Shown here: one piece after another, positions 44,271-56,200 of the stretch
How the letters are laid out: each line of letters starts with the position of its first letter
How positions within the stretch are numbered: the stretch's first letter is position 1
NCBI GenBank assembly: GCA_036768485.1
Contig: JAVLUZ010000224.1
Span: 1 to 64,000, forward strand
Direction of reading: 5' to 3'
Source: Mermis nigrescens
Taxonomy: Eukaryota; Nematoda; Enoplea; Mermithida; Mermithidae
Length of the DNA: 64,000 nucleotides
Position numbers and translations under genes: made by a program
The notes under the pieces: model-generated
Told to the model about the DNA's origin: nothing
The model's database searches: none
The model's input: only the letters and a program-made list of their open reading frames with translations

Positions 44271-47200
44271 GTAAGAGATATTTATTTAATCGTAATTGAT
44301 CAATTATATATTTTTAGCAGTAATTAATTATCGATTGACATAGTGCGGCTGCAACCGGTTCAAGCCGAACCTTTCGATCGATTAGCTGTCGTTTGTTCGC
44401 TATCGCGATAATAGTTGAGATATTATGTATTTAAGTAACATCAAATTCACGGGTTTAACCCATTTCCGGCTTTAACGAAACACGCTCGCTACGGGCTATT
44501 CGGTCGTTTTTTTGTTTGAAGGGAATAGAATATTTCAATGGCCGAAACTTATATTATATACCTAGTTTAATTAGAAATGTATATAAAGTTATTTGTCTTC
44601 CAATATGCTTAGGGACTATCAATATCCTTCCGATCTTTGTACTAAAATCAATCAATCCATCCTTATCCGCACGGATCTCGGCGGTCGAATCGAATTTATT
44701 ACGATTTTCGCCTGAAAGAATGACTACGTCTGTTAAAATTGCGTACTTATATTTAAAGTGGTCATAATTTTTGTACGGTCTCGCGATCTTGAAATGTAAA
44801 TTTCAGTGTTAGATTGAATAGAGTGTAAAGTCGAAGTGTAAAGTTGAAGTGTAAAGTTGGGTGCGAACGAAGTGTATGGCTAGTTGTAATTATTTTAAGG
44901 TCGGCAACTTGTTGAATTTTTCCTTTCAGCCATCATCAATGTCCGGAGCCGAAGTTGGCTCGCAGTGCTCCGATGAACTTTTGTAAACGAGCCTTCAATA
45001 AAACGGTGCGTCTTTATATTATGTAGATTTTATTTTATTCGCCTACAAATTCCGCCTATTCTTATTTATTTGAGATGAAATATGATTAGCATTATTTTTA
45101 TATTTCCTAACTTTTGTAATTTTCTGATAAATTCGAAGTTTTTTGAACTTATGTTTTCTTATTTTTTAAATGTTTATTGAATAATTTGATTATAACTGTG
45201 CTATATTTTTAAAACGTGTTTGGAATACGCCAGATATTTTCTAATTGTGAAGTGTAAAGTCGTCTCGTGTCTTATTTCTGAGCGCATTTTCAATTTATTA
45301 AAGCACAATCTAACGAGGTTTGATAGGAATCGCCCTTCTTGTAATAGTTTACACCTGACTTCATTCTTTTTTAAGGTAACTTTTTTCAGAGAGTGTAAAG
45401 TTCAAAGTTTGCCACGAATCGATATGATTACGGTTTTATTTTTTTGAACGCGAGCTTTTTTCTATTTTCATTTTTTTAAATTCTGTTTTTCCTATTTTTT
45501 TGTTCATTTTTTCACTAGAATTCTTATTTCTTGACAATGATGGTTTAAACTTTTCAACAGATTTTTCCCGTAGCCGGCGGATATGACGGACGGAGATGCG
45601 ATTTGAAACACGTGTTCAGTCGCTTTAGGCCCGTCCGTATTTACAAAGACGAGGAAAACGAGGAGACCTTCACGTGCTGTTCGTTTAGCGTAAGCTGTTT
45701 GAAGTTTAAAGCTGAGTTTGAGTGTAAACTTAAAAATCTAGCCTCCGGCGTATCGACCCGAGCTAGTCGCTTCAATTCTTGTTTATCATTTATAATGTCA
45801 GGCATTTCATCTACTCGAGGTATATTTTGGTGCATCGGTTTAATGACTAAGACGTCTTACTGTAGGTACTTTTACACTTTCCGAAATTCTAATAAAATGT
45901 AAACCAATCAGTCGCTTTTTGCGGGAGATTGGCTAATATATGTTTCTTGCAAGTGCGTTTTTCAACGTAAGTCACATTTTATTTTCTTAATTGTAAAGTG
46001 GAGTGTAATGGAACTGTACATTAGGTTTTTGGATGAATATCCGCTTGATTTGAAAGGTCGTACATTTATTTTATTTTACACTTTCTTATTGAGTTCCGTT
46101 TGATTCAGATGAAATTTAGAATAAAAAGCCTGTACATACATTTAATACATTTACACTCAATACCGAGTATGTAATGAGCGTGTAAAGTTTTGACTCAACG
46201 TTATAACATACAGTGCTCGCCATGAAACATAACGCACTATAATCGTCAGATTTATTAGATGATGCGTCGCGAGCGCCGCGTTTCGTCTATAATGCGCTAT
46301 CATCTCTTCTTTATTATTATAGGACATTTATCTGTATCATGCCATTAATCTGGCGATGCGTGACGGCGCAATTTAGCTATTAATAGTGATAACAAGAAGG
46401 GAGCGCGCACGTGAATGCCGTTCTATATTCAGGCACGTGCGCGCTTCCGGCATTCACGTGCGCGCTTCCTTCTTGTTGGCGTTATTAATAGCTAAATATT
46501 GATTTTAATGTCGGCTCGCCTGGATATAGAACGGCATTCACGTGCGCGCCTTCATTCTTGTTGGCGATAATAATAGCTAAATTGCGCCGTCCGCATCGCC
46601 AGATCAAGGTTATGATACAGATAAATATCCTTTAATAATAAAAATGTGATGATAGCTCATCATAGACGAAACGCGGCGCTCGCGACGCATCATCTAATAT
46701 AAATCTGACGATTATAGTGCGTCATGTTTCATGGCGAGCACTGTATAGCAAATTTGGTGGTTTTCTGTGCAGCATGTACAGGCTCGTATCTCTGGGGAGA
46801 AATCGGGGTTCTGACGTTCTGACCCCCCAAAATTCAAAGAAATCGGAAAAAATATGACTTTTTAAACGTTATTTTGTGCAATTTTTGGCTTTTGGGGCTT
46901 AGTCTCCCCAAAAATTGGTGTTGGCTCCCACCCCAAATAGGACGGCCAGCTACTTGCCTGAGCATGTACACAACTGTCTATGAATGCCTTATAAAATTTA
47001 ATAGTATGGAATTGTAGAGGATAGAATTTTATATATATATATTCTTTTTTTTGCTTTTTGAATTTCGCGTTAGTTCTAAAGGGGGGGTGTAAAGAGTGTG
47101 AAAATCTGGGGGTGAAAAGACACAATTTAGTCGAGTTTTCGATTTGTTTATGAATGCCAAATTTTTCGCATAAGAGTCTTCAAAAAACCCATCTATGGAA

Positions 47201-50200
47201 AAGTACTAACACGTTCAAGGGTGACACGATGAAGTTGACCGCCTTCGTTTGAGATCAGTGTATCGTTAGTTCTGGCGGTTTGAAGTTTACACTCTGGAAG
47301 CGTACGCAAAAAACACGTTTTCACCTTTCAGTTTGTCAACCGCGCCGGATATAAACCAGGAAGTGCAAAATATTATAAAAATAAAGTACATCCCAAGGCT
47401 TCCGCATCGCACTTGGGCGCGTTACTTTAAACTCAATACGGGGTTATTTCTATTGGTGTGAAGTTTAAACTCTGGGGTAAAACACAGCTTTTGAGAGAGA
47501 GGTGAGAGAAAGTAGAAATTAATATTATAGACATATAATGCAGTTGGGATTAATGAATTTTGTGTTGCATTCATTATTCATAATACTGCTCTTGTTTAAA
47601 CTAAGCATACTGTAGTTTGGCAGATCGATTCGCACGCTTTGTTTCGAATCGATTTATTTTGATTTATTGGCGAAGGATTCAGTCTAAAAAGCTTTGTTAC
47701 GCGCACTTTACACTCTCAAGCTTTTGCTTTAATTACGCATACTGTAGTTTGGTCTTGTTTTAACTGGACTTACTGCAATTTGGTGTCATAATGGCGAAAA
47801 ATTTTGGTGCTATCCGTAATAGCCTTGTTACAGGCGCGTTACACATTAAGTTTGCTTAAAAAGAGCATTTGTAATTTTTTCGATCGATTCGCCTCATTTA
47901 CATATTTATTTTACGTAAATTAATTTGCTTTGAAATAATGGCTAAAAATTCGGATGCGATTCGTAAAACCTTTTTTGCGCGCAGTTTACACTAGGAGATT
48001 CTTGTTTACAAAGGACATACTGTACCTTGGACTCGTTTAAAGTGGGCACACTGTAGTATGGTCTTGTTTAAAGGGAGCGTGCTGTAGTTTGCTTTTGGCT
48101 GAAGTGGGCATACTGTAGTTTGATCTTGTTTAAAGTGGGCATACTGTAGTATGGTCTTGTTTAAAGGGAGCGTGCTGTAGTTTGCTTTCGGCTGAACTGG
48201 GCATACTGTAGGCATACTGGCATACTGTTTAAAGTGAGCATACTGTAGTTGGGTCTTATTCAAATTTGGCATACTGTAGTTTTATCTTGTTTAAAGTAGG
48301 CATACTGTAGTATGGTCTTGTTTAATGGGAGCGTGCTGTAGTTTGCTTTCGGCTGAACTGGGCATACTGTAGGCATACTGGCATACTGTTTAAAGTGGGC
48401 ATACTGTAGATGGGTCTTATTCAAATTTGGCTTACTGTAGTTTGGCCGGTCGATTTGCAGGTCGATGATCAGTTCTTACTGTTGGGCACTTACGCCGGTG
48501 ACATCAAATGGTACAACGTCGCTACGGGTTCGGAAGAGTCTTCTTTATTGTGCCACTCTTCCGCCCTAACAGCCATCGAGCAATCGAGAGTATTACTTTT
48601 ATAGAATTTAGCTGTGTAAGGTGTTATCTTCGTCGTTCACCAACGGATGTGCGGAAAACGAGAAATAAAATTAATTTCATATGTAAAAATATGCAAATTA
48701 CGATTTATTTTGTAAAGCACTAATGTAAGCCGAATCCTTGCATACCATGCTTTTTGATTGCTTTTGTACCGCAGTTACACGTTTTACTTTACTAGTGTAC
48801 TACTGATTTTCGACGAACAACAATGTTTTAAGTAACGTGTCCTAATTTTTTGGCTATGAAACCAGACATGCACAGCGTGGAAATTCTGCGGGGGGAGGGG
48901 GTGGGCGAAATGATAAAGTTCCTTTTTCGGGCCCTAAAATGGTGGGTGGTACGAGTCAAAAACATCGTTTTTCGGCGTTTCTGACGATATACTCTATCTT
49001 TCTAGAGCATAAAAACAAAAAGATTTCAAAAAAAGTCAAACAGTGTTCAATAAATTGAACAAATATAGTCAAAACATTAGTATGTGGCGCGAAGCGCCGA
49101 AAAGAGCAAATAGAAAGGCTCAAATAGCTCATTTTCTATGAATTTTCAGGAAATCTTCGGATACTTTTGAAAAATTGCGAATTCTGGGGGAGGTGAAAAT
49201 TTTTCCGGTTGGGTACGAAAAACCCCCAAACCCCTCTCTCGATCATGTGTGCAACCTATCTTTAATCCTGCATGTTTAAACTGTTTTGAATGTTGATTCT
49301 GTACCTAATTTTTATATATTAAATTTTTCCTTTGAATAAATTTGTTTAAATTCACTTTAAATTCTAGTTTAAATTTTAATTCGTTTTACGTAATTGATCG
49401 GGTTTTTTACGTCAGGTCACCTCATTGTAGTTTTTTGATAAACTTCTGGTAGAATTGTCATTTCAGGAAGAAACTATATCTTACGTGGGCAATGTAGAGG
49501 TGGTCAGAGGCAGTGGCGGATCTAGGATTTTCCTAAGGGGGGGCGGTACCCCTAAGGGGGGGCGGAACCCTGACTTGGGCGGAAAAATTAGCCGTTTTGA
49601 CCCAAAAAAATCGCTCAAAAATCCTTAATTTTTCGCATTTTTTTGGTGCCAATGGGGGGGCGGCCGCCCCCCCCCCGCCCCCCCCCCTAAATCCGCCCCT
49701 GGTCAGAGGGGGTTAAATTCAAGAATTGTCATACAGCAGATTGTGGTCATCGTTTTTTTTGTACAATGTGTCTTTGTACAAATACAAAAACTGTTCTCAA
49801 AAGTCAATGTCTGTTCTGTACTTGTAAAGTGTAGGATATTATGATAATGATGCTCTTTGCTCGTGGTGTTGTTCAGGTTTTGCTTTAAAACATTACAAAT
49901 TGTTCGGCCGAATTCTCAGATCGAAATTCGATTTTTCAGAGTGAAATGAGACTACATGCGCTAATTTTCAGCCTTGTTTTATTAAAACCATTTTTTTAAT
50001 GTTACTGTTTTTACTTCTTATTCAATTTTGGTACGCATATCTGATTATTTTTTAATTTCACTTGAGTTTTATTTTACATGTTTTATTCGATTTAAATTTT
50101 TTACGTTTAACTTTTTGTTCTATTTTATTTTATCAATTTAAATTTAATTTTATATGTTATTTACTTCGTTTTATTTAATTTGTATGTAATCCAATTTTTT

Positions 50201-53200
50201 TGTTCAATCCTATTTTCATTTAAGTAAACTTTGTTTAATCTTAAAATTTATTGGTTGTTTTACTTTTGCATTTTGCTGCTCTTGTTTAACTAATACTTGT
50301 TTAATCTTTGTACATAATTCTTTTCCACCTACAGTTTTTTAATTAGTACGCAAATTTCGTACGTTTAAGGACGGCACGTTATTGCTGACGTCATCGGCCT
50401 TCGTCAAACCTTATTCGGCGCTTTGGTCGATTGGCCCTACTCTCGAAACCAAGTATGTACCAATTGCTTTTTTAATTTTACGCTAATTGTAAAGCGAATG
50501 AAATTACAGTGCTCGCCACGAATGTTTACGTTTTAATATGCTCCATAGGATGATAGGGCTTGTTAGGGCATACATGTTTAACACGCCGGTCGTGCGTGGG
50601 CGGAAATAGGACCGACGTGTTAAAGATATAACCCTAAAAAGCTCTAAAAGCTGATTGGTGGAGTGCTCCTGAGCCAAGTCTATGTGTGGAACTGAGAATG
50701 TCAGAAAATTAACAGTTTTTTGCCTTTTTTTTGATTTGATGTTTATTTTTATTTTTGTTCTCTTTTGGGTGCTTATCTATTTAGCCCAATTAGTCCTGAA
50801 ATAACTCAGTGCTATATTTTCGAATTATTGACGAGGATGTGCCTCCCGTGTCGGAAGAACGCGTACATCTGTTTACACTGTAATAAAAAACACTACGCTG
50901 GCGTTACAGTATGCTCGCATTAGCTGACTCGCGACGGAGTGGTCGCGTTGTGTTTTTCTTTTGTTTCTTTTCTGTCTCTGTTTTCTTTCTTCTTTTTCTT
51001 TTTTTCTAAATTTCGAGCTACAGTACGCGCCTGGAATTTTGCATGCGCAGTCTCCATCAACTTTTGTTGTAGTCGGATTTTAGCGAGCGGACCTCAGTGG
51101 CCATTAGTGGGCCGCTGTTAAGCACTTGTAGCCGTTTGACGGACTGCTTTCGAACTACTGCGGCCGTTCGTGGACTGCAGTGGCCGTTGGATGCTAACTG
51201 CAGTTACTTTACTGTAAGTACGGAAACATGTATAGTATCGCTGCTAGCATATTGCGTTATTTGTCGCATCGCATGTGTGCGTTTCAAAAGTGTGTGCGTG
51301 CAGCAGGTCCAGTCCGAGAAAGAAAAGGTAAAAATAGATTGGAATTTTTGTGCATATCATTATAATTCTCGTTTCCTCCATTGGAATTTCATCTAAGAGA
51401 TAATGGGCATAAAAATGAAAGAAAATAGTATTTTCTGTGTGCGATCAATTGCATATTGCTCTGCAGCAAAAGAGCATTTTAAAATTAATTTCAGGCTGAG
51501 AGCGTTCCGCGTTTTAAAACAAATTCATGGCCAATAAAGAGTAAATGATTTAAAAATCATAAGCACGAAATTTCTTTTGCCATTAGTTATATGATTTTAG
51601 AAAGCGCATCTTTTCGACTAAATCAAAATTAGAAATAAAATCAAAGCAAATTGCTCTTATCTTTTGAAGGAAAAGGTTTTTCAAAAGGGTATTTTCCTTC
51701 TTCTAAAGAACCATATTTTTCACTCTTATATTGCAAAATTGGGAAGAGAGAATGAATAGTGACTGTAAGGTCTAAGCTAAACATAAAATTTAGCAAAATA
51801 GTGAAATACAGAGGACAAATAGTTTTGCAAATTAATTGTAAATCATAAAATTTTTGTTAAAATAAACTAAACAATAAATATCGTAATGCCTTTAAAATAC
51901 AAAATTGATAAAAAGCTCCTGATTATCCGCTTTCCAAGATATTTTGTATTTTCGCTTTTTTCATTTATTCAGATACAATATGTACATCAATAATATATTC
52001 AGTTCAGAAGCGGAATACATCATATAATGTCTGTCACCTCAGGCAAGCATATAGTTAAAAAATATTGCCCGTTCTAATATTTCGCGCAAATTTTATTCTG
52101 ACCACCCAACTTCCTTCGCAATTTTTCTTGTTCAATTAAAGTACTTTATATGCGTATCTACCATTTTGTATTTATTATATTCAGCGAACATGCACCTGCA
52201 AAGCTTGAAAATACGACAACAAATTTTTACCTCCTGATATTTTAATACACAAGCTCAAAAAGATTTTGCTCGCGTTCCCTGCTCTCTGTTTGACTGAGGA
52301 CGCATAAATTTTGCTGATCAGATAGCGAATTGACTGGCGTTTGCAACAGGCTGTGCCTAAAACTTGAATCTCCTGCGCAAAAAGTGTAGTAACCGAGCGT
52401 TGAATTTCGACTTAACTTAAGTGGGAATAAATCGAAATATTGCAACCAAAATAACTCAGCGCACTATGCATGATGTACAATTAATTTGCAAAACTATTTG
52501 TCATCTGTATTTCACTATTTTTTAAATTTTATATTCAGCTTAGACCAGGGGCGTAACCAGGATTTTATTTCGGGGGGAGGGCCAAAATTTTTGAAGTCCT
52601 ATATCTCGGGAACCATTAGGAGATACGCGAAAATAATGGCATTTTTGAGCGTTTGTCGACAAGATCTATTCCATGGTGAAGTAAAAAATTTAAAAAATTC
52701 AAAAATTTTCGTGCTTGATTTCAAATTTGGATATCAAAAATCTATCTTTTAACCTATCGGTATGACTAATTTCTCAATATCAAATTAAAGCTTGACTCCA
52801 AAACATTTCGAAATTCTTTTCTTTGCATTTAATTTTGCAGTTTTGTAAAGAAAACTAATACAGAAAATAATAAATCGGCGCGAAGCGCCGAAAATTTTTG
52901 ACAAATTCGCTATTTTTAAGTAAAATCTGGGCGTCTAAGGTAAGAAAAAAGATAGAGCATAAGAAATCCGGTGCGAAGCGCCGAAAACTTTTTTGACAAA
53001 TTCGCTATTTTTAGGTAAAATCTGGGCGTCTAAGGTAAGAAAAAAGATAGAGCAAAAGAAATCCGGCGCGAAGCGCCGAAAATTTTTGACAAATTTGCTA
53101 GTTTTAAGTAAAATCTGGGCGTCTAAGCTAAGGAAAAAAGATAGAGCATAAGAAATCCGGCGCGAAGCGCCGAAAATTTTTGACAAATTCGCTATTTTTA

Positions 53201-56200
53201 AGTAAAATCTGGGCTTATAAGGTAAGAAAAAAGATAGAACATAAGAAATCCGGCGCGAAGCGCCGGAAAATTTTGAGTTTAGAAGCTAAAAAGTGTGCTG
53301 AAAACGCAAACGCATTATGGCTGTCCACAATCCGTTTCCACTTCACCTGAAGAAAAAAGCAAAGGGTCCCCCCTTTGCTTTTAAAAAATTATTTTTTCAT
53401 TTCGGGGCCCCCCGCCCCCCTCCTGGTTACGCCCCTGGCTTAGACCTTACAGTCACTATTCATTCTCTCTTCCCAATTTTGCAATATAAGAGTGAAAAAT
53501 ATGGTTTGTATAAGACGGAAAATACCCTCTTGAAAAAACTTTTCCTCCAAAAAATGAGAGCATTTGCTTTGATTTTATTGCTAATTTTGATTTAGTCGAA
53601 AAGATGCGCTTTTTAAAATCATATAACTAATGGCAAAAGAAATTTCGAGCTTATGATTTTTAAATCTTTTACTATTTATTGGCCATGAATGTGTTTTAAA
53701 ACGCGGAACGCTCTCAGCCTGAAATTAATTTTAAAATGCTCTTTTGCTGCAGAGCAATATGCAATCGATCGCACACAGGAAATACTATTCTCTTTAATTT
53801 TTATGCCCATAATCTCTTAGATGAGATTCCAATGGAGGAAACGAGAATTATAATGATATGCACGAAAATTCCAATCTATTTTTACCTTTTTTCTCGGACT
53901 GGACCTGCTGCACGCACACACTTTTGAAACGCACGCATGCGGTGCGACAAATAACGCAATATGCTAGCAGCGATACTATACATGTTTCCGTACTTACAGT
54001 AAAGTAACTGCAGTCAGCATCCAACGGCCACTGCAGTCCACGAACGGCCGCAGTAGTTCGAAAGCAGTCCGTCAAACGGCTGCAAGTGCTTAACAGCGGC
54101 CCACTAATGGCCACTGAGGTCCGCTCGCTAAAATCCGACTGCAACAAAAGTTAATGGAGACTGCGCATGCAAAATTCCAGGCGCGTACTGTACTTAAAGC
54201 TTATTAAATTATGGGTCGTATTTCGCAGGTTTCATTTCATGGACGATTATTTCGTGGAATTTAGTCGGGGCGTTCAAGATAGGATCGTTGGAACCAACGG
54301 CGATGAGGCGACGGTTAGTTTCTGCTCCCTATGACTAGTGATCGACCGGAGATCCGGCTCCGGCCTCCGGCAAATCCGGCCATTTTTTCCACTCCGGTGC
54401 TCCGGCCGGAGGACATCCAAAAATTGGCCGGAGGCTGGAGAATTTTTTGTTTTTTGCATGGTGACCGAACGTGCTAATTGCTGACATTACGCATATTAAA
54501 TTTAGTCAAAGCACAATATAATAGCTGGAAAAGGAAATAACTCCAAATAAAGTGTCTATCACCACCACAATCGTAAAATATATATTTTCTCGGAAAAAAT
54601 ACGAAAAATAAAATGGAAAAAATTATGAAAATCGCAGCAGGGAATTCCTGTTAATACTGGAACTCGTCGAGTAGCATAAGATGCAGTCTGGCCTGCACTG
54701 CACATGCTATAATGATTTTCCAGATAATGTCCCTGTCCATTCTGTACGTCATATTCGCGTTTCACTGAATATAGTATAGTACATATGTAACGTACCTACG
54801 GTCACACACAATCATGCTTTAACATCAAATATTGCCTATTGAATCTTTATTTATTGTTAGCTATGGAGACGACAGCTTTTTTTATTAAAATCATTGAATA
54901 AAATTTTGTTGAATTTAGTCTATTTTACCAGTTGCGGATCTAGAATTTTCCTAAGGGAGGGGGTGGTATCCCAACTTTTCCAAGAACAGTCAAAAATAGG
55001 TCCAAAAATTTGCCCTTAACGCGCGAAATAGCGTTTTTTCGGTGTTCTACATTGTGTACTTTTACATAAAATCACTTTTGATGCAATATTTTTTTCTGAA
55101 CATTCCGAAATTTTCGACAATTCTGTGCGAGAAAATCATTAACTTTCTTTGACTTTAATAAAAATCTCCGGCGCGGAGCGCCGTAAAATTTGTTAAAGCA
55201 AGGCGGATAGACGTCTAGAAGCACTGTTTTTTCTACAAGGTCCGTTTGTACATGTACAAAGATCGTCCCCAAAAGTCTTTGTACATTTTGCACACAAATT
55301 TTTAGGTACTATCATATGGTACAGTAACGATTTTAGTGTGGCAAAAACAGAGTTGTTCGACTTTTGGTAATGTATTTTAACTAATTTCTGGGACTCTTAG
55401 GGCGAAAATCACGAAGAATAGTCGTAAAACAGCGCGAAGCGCCGAAAAATTTGACATTTTTCCTTTTGAAATACAATTTCTGCTATTATAAAGATATATG
55501 AAACACACAATTACTTATTTCGGCGCGGAGCGCCGAAAACATTTGCGAATTTCAGACCTTTTCTGCAATTTTTGTCTTCCCAAAAATCTTTGTACGTGTA
55601 CAAAGACGGTCTCGAAAAGTCTTTGTACATCGGGAAAAAATTTTTCTGAATACGAAAAAATCGTATCTAGAAGCATGATACCCTTGATTTCTTGTATTTA
55701 TAGCATTTAATGCGAAACATCGAAATTTTTAATTGAAAATAGATAAAAACTATGCAAAAATAGCTGTTTCTGCTGTTAAAATTGTTTTGAAACGTACATG
55801 AACAGATAATGGCTTCCAGGTCGCCAAGAAAGTAAATAAATCTCATTAATAGGTACATATTATCCAACGCATAGCGCCGGAAAAATTTGAGAAATTATAG
55901 TCACTGATGGCCAAAAGTCATTGCAAATTGCATATCCATTCTTTATCTCGCCAAATATTTTTTGGCCAATGGGGGGAGGGCCGCCCACTCGCCTTCCTTA
56001 AATCCTTCTGTATTTTACATATCTGACTAGCTGATATGCAGTTAAGATGCATGTGCACTATGGTCTAGGTCTTGGTCACAAAGATGTCCTATCTATCCGC
56101 ACATGTAAAATTATATTTCTCCGGCTCCGGCCGGATCTCCGGCTCCGGCCATTTTGGCCACTCCGGTCGATCACTACCTATGACGCGAAAAACGAATGCT

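Larger units (their letters stand above)
45690..48460 (+). other. DCAF1 intron, 2.8 kb
   Basis: Contains GTGTAAA-rich DNA, a 533-bp TIR element, an HM-B copy, a stretch (46,970-47,500) that matches 17,200-17,640 in reverse (GTGTAAAGAGTGTGAAAATC) and a minisatellite that runs up to the next acceptor. Confidence 0.8.
51021..54190. mobile_element. 3.2-kb foldback element with about 0.8-kb arms
   Basis: Left arm 51,021 to about 51,845 (CAGTACGCGCCTGGAATTTT inward) is matched in reverse by the right arm, about 52,470-54,190, once the inserted HM-D (52,546-53,437) is removed. TA lies at both borders (51,019-51,020 and 54,191-54,192). The single-copy loop is about 0.6 kb. No transposase; the paired open frames of about 99 codons are the same arm sequence seen in each orientation. 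It fills most of one DCAF1 intron. Confidence 0.93.
54336..56176. mobile_element. HM-G hAT-like element carrying nested elements
   Basis: Begins TAGTGATCGACCGGAGATCC and ends CACTCCGGTCGATCACTA. The exact 8-bp duplication is CCTATGAC (54,328-54,335 and 56,177-56,184). Subterminal GGCTCCGGCC repeats. An HM-C derivative (54,929-56,010) is inserted in it, and that in turn holds an HM-H element. The left end is only 22 bp from the DCAF1 exon end. Confidence 0.94.

Noticed and set aside
44051..44299. Arginine-rich frame in the DCAF1 linker exon
   Set aside because: A shifted reading of the GC-rich exon. The frame with the conserved pre-WD40 block is clearly correct.
48010..48440. CRISPR-like alternation of repeats and spacers
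   Set aside because: Units are variants of each other without unique spacers, and the context is a eukaryotic intron.
51097..54147. Two nearly identical proteins of about 99 residues on opposite strands
   Set aside because: They are the two arms of the foldback element. No homology to a known protein is evident.
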